This document shows, piece after piece, positions 1-5,801 of a stretch of 5,801 bases of DNA; within the stretch, counting starts at the first letter, position 1; the number at the start of each line of letters is the position of its first letter. This stretch comes from Anaerolineae bacterium. Lineage in GTDB: Bacteria > Chloroflexota > Anaerolineae > JAADDB01. A model generated the notes under the pieces. That model had not been told where the DNA came from, ran no database searches, and was given only the letters and a program-made list of their open reading frames with translations. Where the stretch lies: assembly GCA_015489285.1 (NCBI GenBank), contig WGAA01000328.1, forward strand, positions 1-5,801, written 5' to 3'. The position numbers were made by a program, and so were the translations under genes.

Positions 1-724
1 CCACGTGTACAACATCGACACCTACGGCAACCCGGCCTACGGCAACGACCGCTCTGCCGGTTGCGTGTACGTGGACGGCGGTCGGGATATCACCATCGAG
101 TACAACCGGCTCCACCACTGCAATCTGGGCGTGGAGATCGCCAGCGAGCACAGGGGCCACGCCACGAGCAACGTCACCGTGCGCAACAACTTCATCTACG
201 ACAACACCGAGGTGGGCCTGGCCATGGGGGGCTACGACACCCGTCGCGGCTCCACCGAGAACTGCGTGGTGGTGAACAACACCTTCTACCACAACAACAC
301 CAGCAACGACTGGGGCGCGGAACTCTACGTCCAGTACGACACCCGCAACAACGTGGTCAAGAACAACATCTTCTACGCGGGCGACGCGGGCTGGTTCATC
401 CGTTCCTGGAGCACGGTGATGACGGGCAACGTGGTGGACTACAACCTCTTCTACACCACCGCGTCCAACCCCCGCTGGGAGTGGAAGAACCAGACCTACA
501 CGTCCTTCGCCGCCTACCAATCGGGCTCGGGCAACGACGCGCACAGCCTCAACGGGCAGGACCCGCTGCTCGTCGACCCCGCGGCCGGCGACCTGCACCT
601 GCAACCGGGCTCACCGGCCATCGACGCGGGCCAGACCCTGACCGAGAGCGGGCCTTACGACATCGACGGCGACGCGCGCGTCCAGGGCAGCAGCATCGAC
701 ATCGGCGCGGACGAGTACCATTGA
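1..724 (+). CDS. Right-handed parallel beta-helix repeat protein, C-terminal part (5' end outside window)
   Basis: The reading frame is open from the first complete codon at position 2 to TGA at 722-724, so the start lies upstream; the GTG at position 5 is internal. About 240 residues are visible. The first ~150 show repeated short beta-strand coils typical of parallel beta-helix (PbH1) proteins, with Asn-rich turns such as VTVRNNFIYDN, VVVNNTFYHNN and VVKNNIFY, which would stack as an asparagine ladder. The tail carries the pattern LHLQPGSPAIDAG and then DIDGDARVQG with a final IDIGADEYH, a C-terminal signature common in large secreted beta-helix proteins of environmental bacteria. Such proteins are usually extracellular and bind or cleave polysaccharides (pectate-lyase-like fold), but no catalytic residues can be assigned here. 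The ending is natural, not truncated. Fold: confident; activity: unknown. Confidence 0.85.
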   Translation, partial: HVYNIDTYGNPAYGNDRSAGCVYVDGGRDITIEYNRLHHCNLGVEIASEHRGHATSNVTVRNNFIYDNTEVGLAMGGYDTRRGSTENCVVVNNTFYHNNTSNDWGAELYVQYDTRNNVVKNNIFYAGDAGWFIRSWSTVMTGNVVDYNLFYTTASNPRWEWKNQTYTSFAAYQSGSGNDAHSLNGQDPLLVDPAAGDLHLQPGSPAIDAGQTLTESGPYDIDGDARVQGSSIDIGADEYH

Positions 725-787
725 CTGCACCGGCTCTACATGGCGATGATTGAGTAAAGACGATGAACAATTGACGATGGACGATTA

Positions 788-947
788 AGGGGGTGGCGTA
801 ACGAGTGACGAGTAACTGCCTGGTCCGAAGACAAGGTTGGCCCTACCGCGTCAACCCGGCCCTAAGTTACGCATCACGCATCACGGATTACGTCGCCGAA
901 GCCAAGGTGGTCCTGCCAGCGCCAACGTTCTCCCCGCGCCACCCCCT
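788..947. repeat. Perfect 11-bp inverted repeat bracketing the middle of spacer I
   Basis: AGGGGGTGGCG at 788-798 is the exact reverse complement of CGCCACCCCCT at 937-947. Each arm adjoins a heptamer run: ACGATTA ends at 787 and ACGCATC starts at 949. The left arm resembles the first ~12 nt of the repeat cores in spacer II (for example ATTGGTTGGCGT). The pair may mark the ends of an ancestral palindromic element. Its mobility is not shown; no transposase or target-site duplication is evident. Confidence 0.5.
815..868 (+). repeat. 54-nt repeat core, copy A
   Basis: This segment is preceded by ACGAGTG ACGAGTA and followed by ACGCATC ACGCATC. It has the same length and flanks as the cores at 2612-2665 and 2709-2762, and it shares AAGACA, GGTT and the terminal AGTT with copy C after ungapped alignment. 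It can form a small stem of GGTTG (835-839) with CAACC (852-856), at the same place where copies B and C have a stem. It is the most GC-rich and most diverged of the three. Confidence 0.55.
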
Positions 948-956
948 GACGCATCA

Positions 957-2556
<1,600 letters not shown>

Positions 2557-2611
2557 CGAGTAAGGGGATGGCGCAGGAAAACAACGATTAACGATTGACG
2601 ATTAACGATTA

Positions 2612-2665
2612 AAAGAATGGCGTGATCACAAGGCTATCGTCGTAAAGCCACCTGGTCTTCAAGTT
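2612..2665 (+). repeat. 54-nt repeat core, copy B
   Basis: The core lies between ACGATTA (ending 2611) and ACGCATT (starting 2666). Over its last 42 positions I count 29 identities to copy C without gaps. It can pair GGCT (2632-2635) with AGCC (2646-2649), and GCGT (2620-2623) with ACGC (2666-2669) in the following heptamer. Relative to copy C the inner stem differs by C to T opposite G, which keeps G-U pairing. Confidence 0.65.
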
Positions 2666-2708
2666 ACGCATTACGCATCACGAGTAACGAGTAACGGAGT
2701 AACGAGTA

Positions 2709-2762
2709 ATTGGTTGGCGTAAAGACATGGTTATCGCCATAGAGCCAATTTGTCTGCAAATT
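2709..2762 (+). repeat. 54-nt repeat core, copy C, with bulged hairpin
   Basis: The core lies between ACGAGTA (ending 2708) and ACGCATT (starting 2763). It has the clearest fold: GCGTAA (2717-2722) with TTACGC (2761-2766), continuous on the 5' side with AGACA (2723-2727) pairing TGTCT (2751-2755), then TGGTT (2728-2732) with AGCCA (2743-2747) closing a 10-nt loop. The 3' side carries bulges of 5 and 3 nt. The outer stem includes the first bases of the next heptamer run, so core and heptamers look like one unit. Confidence 0.65.
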
Positions 2763-2802
2763 ACGCATTACGCATCACGTATCACGTATCACGCATCACG
2801 CC

Positions 2803-2807
2803 GGAGG
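2803..2807 (+). promoter_or_regulatory. Ribosome-binding site of the sugar kinase gene
   Basis: GGAGG ends 4 nt before the ATG at 2812 and follows the end of the heptamer array (last full unit ends 2797). It supports the chosen kinase start. Confidence 0.8.
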
Positions 2808-2811
2808 CATC

Positions 2812-3759
2812 ATGAGTGACGTTCTCGTTGTTGGCGAACTGAACGTGGACATCATCCTGTCGGACCTGAACGCGTTTCCGGCCTTGGGTAAGGAAGTGCT
2901 GGCCGGGAACATGGAGGTCGTCCTGGGCAGTTCCTCGGCGATCTGCGCCGCCGGACTGGCGAAACTGGGCGCGTCCGTCACTTTCGTGGGCATCGTGGGG
3001 GACGACGACTACGGGCGCTTCGTGCGCCGCGAACTGGACCGGCTGGGCGTGCACACCGGGGCCATTCACACGGACCCGAGCGTGCGCACGGGCGCGACCA
3101 TCTCCCTGGTGTACGCAGGGGACCGGGCCCTGGTCACCCACCTGGGCAGCATCGCCGCCCTGCGCGCGGCGGACGTCCCCCTCGACCTGCTGGGACGCCA
3201 CCGCCACCTGCACGTCAGTTCCTACTACCTGCAAAAGAACCTGCAACCCGGACTCCCTGACCTCTTCCGGCGGGCTCGGGCGCAGGGACTGACCACCTCC
3301 CTGGACGTGGGGTTCGACCCGGACGAGGACTGGCAGCGGGAGCGGGTACTCGACCTGCTGGCCCAGGTGGACATCTTCCTGCCCAACGAAGTCGAGGCCA
3401 CGGCCCTGGCCGGGACCGAGGACGTGGAGGAGGCCGCACGAGCCCTCGCCCGTCACGTGCGGGGCTGGGTCGTCGTCAAACGGGGCGCGCACGGCGCGCT
3501 GGCCGTCTCTGCCACGGGCGAACGGGTGAGCGTCCCCGCGTTCCCCGTGCAGGTCGTGGACACCACCGGCGCGGGGGACTCCTTCAACGCGGGCTTCATC
3601 TACGCCTACGCGCTGCAGAAGATGCCCGTGGAGGACGCCCTGCGTTTCGCGGCCGCGTGTGGCGCGCTCTCCACCACCGGCGTCGGCGGCACCGCGGCCC
3701 AGCCAACGGCCAAGGAAGTATGGCGACTCATCCGCTCCGCCGCTACGACTTCACGCTAA
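2812..3759 (+). CDS. PfkB/ribokinase-family carbohydrate kinase
   Basis: The product has 315 residues, the usual size for this family of ATP-dependent cytoplasmic sugar or nucleoside kinases. The N-terminal strand VLVVGELNVD (4-13) carries the substrate-side Asp13. GIVGDDDYGR (60-69) is the typical segment after the first lid, LPNEVEA (190-196) contains the N-x-x-E Mg/phosphate motif (Asn192, Glu195), VKRGAHGA (222-229) is the nucleotide-site strand, and DTTGAGDSFNAGF (250-262) is the C-terminal PfkB signature with catalytic base Asp256 and the anion hole. The first PfkB signature is unusual: GSSSAICAAGLAKLG (39-53) has Ile44 where Asn is expected. The start at 2812 is fixed by GGAGG upstream. 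The gene ends 54 nt before a GatZ-like gene on the same strand, so co-transcription is likely and suggests a ketose or ketose-phosphate substrate (tagatose, fructose or a 6-phosphate). Substrate cannot be read from sequence. Its stop codon abuts the next heptamer array. Confidence 0.9.
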   Translation: MSDVLVVGELNVDIILSDLNAFPALGKEVLAGNMEVVLGSSSAICAAGLAKLGASVTFVGIVGDDDYGRFVRRELDRLGVHTGAIHTDPSVRTGATISLVYAGDRALVTHLGSIAALRAADVPLDLLGRHRHLHVSSYYLQKNLQPGLPDLFRRARAQGLTTSLDVGFDPDEDWQRERVLDLLAQVDIFLPNEVEATALAGTEDVEEAARALARHVRGWVVVKRGAHGALAVSATGERVSVPAFPVQVVDTTGAGDSFNAGFIYAYALQKMPVEDALRFAAACGALSTTGVGGTAAQPTAKEVWRLIRSAATTSR

Positions 3760-3762
3760 ATC

Positions 3763-3798
3763 ACGCATCACGCATCACGTATCACGTCATCACGCATC
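3763..3798 (+). repeat. Short heptamer array III between kinase and GatZ-like gene
   Basis: ACGCATC twice, ACGTATC, an 8-nt variant ACGTCATC, and ACGCATC fill almost the whole 54-nt intergenic gap. The kinase stop codon lies in a similar unit, ACGCTAA (3753-3759). The array ends directly before AGGAGG. No 54-nt core is present here. Confidence 0.85.
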
Positions 3799-3804
3799 AG
3801 GAGG
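3799..3804 (+). promoter_or_regulatory. Ribosome-binding site of the GatZ-like gene
   Basis: AGGAGG begins at the base after the last heptamer and lies 9 nt before the ATG at 3814. It is a near-consensus site that fixes the start. Confidence 0.85.
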
Positions 3805-3813
3805 CATACACAC

Positions 3814-5097
3814 ATGCACTATCTCGACCTTATCGTTTCCAGCCATCGATACCCGCCCGCGCGGGGCATCCCCTCCGTTTGCTCCGCCCATCCCTACGTC
3901 ATCGAGGCCACGTTGCGTCACGGGCTCACCCTCCCCGGGCAGACCCCCGTCCTCATCGAGTCCACGTGCAACCAGGTGAACCAGGAAGGGGGCTACACGG
4001 GCATGACCCCGCCCGACTTCGTCGCGTTCGTGCAGGACATCGCGGCACGGGTCGGTTTTCCCCGGGAACGCATCCTCCTGGGGGGAGACCACCTGGGGCC
4101 CCTCCCCTGGGCCCATCTGCCGCCGGAGCAGGCGATGGAGAAAGCCCGGACCCTCGTTGCGGCCTACGTCCGGGCCGGGTACACCAAAATCCACCTGGAC
4201 TGCTCCATGCCCCTGGGCGGAGAGCGGGACCTTCCCCTCGAGGTCATCGCCGAGCGCACGGCCGACCTGGCCCAGGTGGCCGAAGCCGCCCGTCCCGAGG
4301 GCACGACCCTCCGCTACGTGGTGGGGAGCGAAGTGCCTCCCGCGGGCGGAGCCAAGGGGGGGCGGCACAGCGTGGAGGTCACCCCGCCCGAGGAGGTCGA
4401 GGCCACCCTGGACGCCATGAGGCGGGCATTCCAGGCGCGGGGCCTGGACCGAGCGTGGCAGCACGTGGTCGCCATCGTCGTCCAGCCCGGCGTGGAGTTC
4501 GGCAACGACTTCGTCCACGACTACGACCCGGTCGCGGCCCGGGGCCTGGCCCGGTTCATCGAACATGTGCCCGGCTTAGTGTACGAGGCCCATTCCACGG
4601 ACTACCAGACCGGTGAGGCGCTGCGGGCCCTGGTGGAGGACCACTTCGCCATCCTCAAGGTAGGCCCCGCGCTCACCTTTGCCTTTCGGGAGGCCGTCTT
4701 TGCACTGGCGGCCATCGAGGAAGAACTGGGTCTGCCCGAGCCCTCGCGCATCCGTGATGTGCTGGAGCAGGTCATGGTGGAACGCCCCGACCACTGGCGC
4801 AAGTACTATCCGGGCACGCCGGAGGAACAGCGATTGGCCCGGGCTTTCAGTTTCAGCGACCGGGTGCGCTATTACTGGCCCGACCCTCGGGTGCAGGCCG
4901 CCTTCACCCGCCTGCTGGACAACCTCTCCCGGCGGGACATCCCCCTCTCCCTCCTCAGCCAGTATCTGCCCCTGGAATACCGCCGCGTGCGTGCCGGGCA
5001 CGTCTCCCCTCATCCCCGAGACCTCATCCTGGCCCACATCGAGGACGTGCTGGAGACGTACGCTCGGGCGTGCAGTGTTGGCGGGGAGCAGACATGA
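3814..5097 (+). CDS. GatZ/KbaZ-family protein: tagatose-bisphosphate aldolase subunit or hexulose-6-phosphate 4-epimerase
   Basis: The product has 427 residues, matching E. coli GatZ/KbaZ (about 420-426), with all family blocks in order: SVCSAHP (21-27), NQVNQEGGYTGM (53-64), GGDHLGP (90-96), KIHLDCSM (125-132), VGSEVPPAGG, IVVQPGVEF, YEAHSTDYQT (257-266), HFAILKVGPALTFAFREA, KYYPG, DRVRYYW, and a C-terminal PHPRDLI...DVLETY helix. The fold is a TIM barrel related to class II aldolases; Asp92-His93, His127 and His260 are candidate active-site or metal residues. In enterobacteria GatZ is the partner that stabilises the catalytic GatY aldolase subunit. Older databases call the family tagatose-6-phosphate kinase, which is not supported by its fold. 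In thermophiles, including Chloroflexota, stand-alone members are described as fructose-6-phosphate/tagatose-6-phosphate 4-epimerases. No GatY gene is visible here and the neighbour is a PfkB kinase, so the epimerase role is a serious alternative. Family: very confident; reaction: open. Confidence 0.93.
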   Translation: MHYLDLIVSSHRYPPARGIPSVCSAHPYVIEATLRHGLTLPGQTPVLIESTCNQVNQEGGYTGMTPPDFVAFVQDIAARVGFPRERILLGGDHLGPLPWAHLPPEQAMEKARTLVAAYVRAGYTKIHLDCSMPLGGERDLPLEVIAERTADLAQVAEAARPEGTTLRYVVGSEVPPAGGAKGGRHSVEVTPPEEVEATLDAMRRAFQARGLDRAWQHVVAIVVQPGVEFGNDFVHDYDPVAARGLARFIEHVPGLVYEAHSTDYQTGEALRALVEDHFAILKVGPALTFAFREAVFALAAIEEELGLPEPSRIRDVLEQVMVERPDHWRKYYPGTPEEQRLARAFSFSDRVRYYWPDPRVQAAFTRLLDNLSRRDIPLSLLSQYLPLEYRRVRAGHVSPHPRDLILAHIEDVLETYARACSVGGEQT

Positions 5098-5106
5098 GGA
5101 AGGGGA

Positions 5107-5129
5107 TTCCTGTTCGACGGGAACAGGAA
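5107..5129. terminator. Perfect hairpin between convergent genes, candidate bidirectional terminator
   Basis: TTCCTGTTC (5107-5115) pairs perfectly with GAACAGGAA (5121-5129) around a 5-nt loop. It sits in the 45-nt gap between the GatZ-like stop (5097) and the ArsR stop (5143), where both transcripts must end. Neither side has a strong T-tract: the plus-strand downstream sequence is purine-rich (GGAGGAAGGAGG) and the minus-strand side is C/T-mixed. The terminator role is inferred from position and stem. Confidence 0.6.
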
Positions 5130-5142
5130 GGAGGAAGGAGGG

Positions 5143-5514
5143 TTATTCCTGGTGGGCGATGTGCTTCAGAGCCCGGTCGAGGACATCTCGCACGTGATCG
5201 TCGTCCAAGGTGTAATACACGTGGCGTCCCACCTTGCGGAAGCGTACCAGACCCTGATGACGCAAGACGCGCAACTGGTGCGAGACGGCGGATTGGCTCA
5301 TGTGAAGCACCTTGGCGAGTTCGTGGACGCACACCTCGCCGTTCGCCAGGGCTGAGATGATGCGCAAGCGCGTGGGATCGCCCAGGGTTTTGAACATCTC
5401 GGCCAGACGCACCGCCTCGCGGTCGTCGAGCATGCCCGCTTCCAGCTCGCGGAGGCGGGCATGCTCGTGTTCATCTGTGGAACACACCTCGGTTACAACC
5501 TTGTCAGCCACCAT
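5143..5514 (-). CDS. ArsR/SmtB-family metal-sensing transcriptional repressor
   Basis: The product has 123 residues, near the length of cyanobacterial SmtB. FKTLGDPTRLRII (41-53) opens the winged-helix domain, the recognition helix is MSQSAVSHQLRVLR (72-85), and the wing is VRFRKVGRHVYYTL (90-103). The C-terminal helix has Asp105-x-His107-x10-His118-x2-His121, exactly the alpha5 metal-site spacing of SmtB, CzrA and NmtR, which bind Zn, Co or Ni across the dimer. A second set is also present: Cys62 and His64 in VCVHELA of helix alpha3, plus N-terminal Cys11, His16 and His18, comparable to the alpha3N site of SmtB/ZiaR/CadC. In known members, metal binding releases operator DNA. The start is supported by AAGGA six bases upstream. 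The gene lies 36 nt downstream of a P1B-type ATPase gene on the same strand, its probable regulatory target. No 12-2-12 type operator was recognised in the window; it may lie beyond position 5801. Confidence 0.92.
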   Translation of the reverse strand: MVADKVVTEVCSTDEHEHARLRELEAGMLDDREAVRLAEMFKTLGDPTRLRIISALANGEVCVHELAKVLHMSQSAVSHQLRVLRHQGLVRFRKVGRHVYYTLDDDHVRDVLDRALKHIAHQE

Positions 5515-5520
5515 CAGACA

Positions 5521-5525
5521 TCCTT
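5521..5525 (-). promoter_or_regulatory. Ribosome-binding site of the ArsR-family gene
   Basis: Read on the minus strand, AAGGA ends 6 nt before the ATG at 5514-5512. It supports this start and separate translation from the upstream ATPase gene, which ends 36 nt earlier. Confidence 0.7.
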
Positions 5526-5550
5526 GTCACACCAACCGGCAAGTTATGGA

Positions 5551-5801
5551 TTACTCCCGCAACATGCGCAGGCTATTTCCGATAACGCCGAACTCGCTCA
5601 ACTCATGGCCCAGCACGGTCACGGGCAAGCTCAACACACCCGACAACGCTCCCACCACCAATAATGCCACAACTACCAGGGCAAAGGCCACATTCTGACG
5701 CACAATGGTACGATTGCGGTAGGCCAGGTGGAGCGCATAGGGGACTTTGCTCAGGTCGTCGGCCATGAGCACCACATCCGCGGTCTCCATCGCCACATCG
5801 G
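5551..5801 (-). CDS. Heavy-metal P1B-type ATPase, C-terminal end (5' part outside window)
   Basis: The frame is open to the window edge and ends at TAA (5553-5551); about 82 residues are visible. DVAMETADVVLMADDL is the end of the phosphorylation domain hinge region, conserved in metal-translocating P-type ATPases. YRNRTIVRQNVAFAL leads into the penultimate membrane helix, and the last helix contains LPVTVLGHELSEFGVIGNSLRML. The HE-x-S pattern in the last helix resembles the HEGG(T/S) motif of P1B-4 pumps (Co/Zn/Fe efflux) more than the Asp-bearing helix of ZntA/CadA or the copper-pump pattern. The N-terminal metal-binding region and the SPC/CPC motif that would settle the metal are outside the window. 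It probably exports divalent metal from the cytoplasm and shares an operon with the ArsR-type regulator downstream. Confidence 0.88.
   Translation of the reverse strand, partial: DVAMETADVVLMADDLSKVPYALHLAYRNRTIVRQNVAFALVVVALLVVGALSGVLSLPVTVLGHELSEFGVIGNSLRMLRE

Noticed and set aside
2782..3492. 236-codon minus-strand frame opposite the kinase
   Set aside because: It lies antisense to a well-supported kinase and begins in repeats on its C-terminal side; composition is that of a GC-rich shadow frame.
3657..4616. 319-codon plus-strand frame spanning the kinase end, array III and GatZ-like gene
   Set aside because: It crosses two recognised genes out of frame, is Arg/Gly/Pro-rich and has no recognisable motif.
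3814..5097. Annotation as tagatose-6-phosphate kinase
   Set aside because: The sequence has class II aldolase-like TIM-barrel family blocks and no nucleotide-binding motif of a kinase; the name is a legacy label for the GatZ family.
5094..5360. Start codon in ATGA overlap with the GatZ-like stop, suggesting a coupled downstream gene
   Set aside because: The frame runs through the hairpin and antisense to the ArsR gene, and its residues are low-complexity Arg/Gly-rich without a motif.
5515..5550. SmtB-type operator (12-2-12 imperfect palindrome) in front of the ArsR gene
   Set aside because: No ATATGAACA-like half-sites are visible in this 36-nt gap; the operator, if any, probably precedes the ATPase gene outside the window.

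Overview
The window is GC-rich (strong G/C preference at third codon positions) and reads as a stretch of chromosome from a Chloroflexota-like bacterium, probably Anaerolineae or a neighbouring class. That assignment is an inference. It rests on the gene families present (GT-C membrane glycosyltransferase of the DUF2723 type, stand-alone GatZ-like enzyme) and on spacers filled with tandem heptamers of the ACGCATC / ACGAGTA / ACGATTA kind, which I associate with genomes of that phylum. No taxonomic marker gene is present.

Layout. Positions 1-724 (+) hold the C-terminal part of a secreted right-handed beta-helix protein. Positions 725-987 are a repeat-filled spacer. Positions 988-2556 (+) encode a polytopic DUF2723/GT-C glycosyltransferase whose start and stop codons both lie inside heptamer repeats. 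Positions 2557-2811 are a second repeat spacer. Positions 2812-3759 (+) encode a PfkB-family sugar kinase. A short third repeat array (3763-3798) leads into a strong Shine-Dalgarno site and a GatZ/KbaZ-family protein (3814-5097, +). A 9-bp perfect hairpin (5107-5129) lies between that gene and two genes on the opposite strand: a SmtB/CzrA-type ArsR metalloregulator (5143-5514, -) and the C-terminus of a heavy-metal P1B-type ATPase (5551-5801, -, running off the window).

How the genes work together. The kinase and the GatZ-like protein form a plausible two-gene sugar-phosphate unit. No catalytic GatY/KbaY partner is visible. GatZ-family proteins of thermophilic bacteria, including Chloroflexota, are described as fructose-6-phosphate/tagatose-6-phosphate 4-epimerases, so a kinase-plus-epimerase route (for example tagatose to tagatose-6-P to fructose-6-P) is an alternative to the aldolase-subunit annotation. 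The minus-strand pair is a metal-efflux module: the ATPase exports a divalent cation (Zn, Co or similar) and the ArsR protein, with a complete alpha5 zinc-site signature, is the likely sensor-repressor.

The most unusual structure is the repeat system. Three spacer segments share a core of exactly 54 nt, each entered by ACGAGTA/ACGATTA heptamers and left by ACGCATY heptamers. At least one core folds into a bulged hairpin. I see no CRISPR array, tRNA, rRNA, transposase or phage gene.
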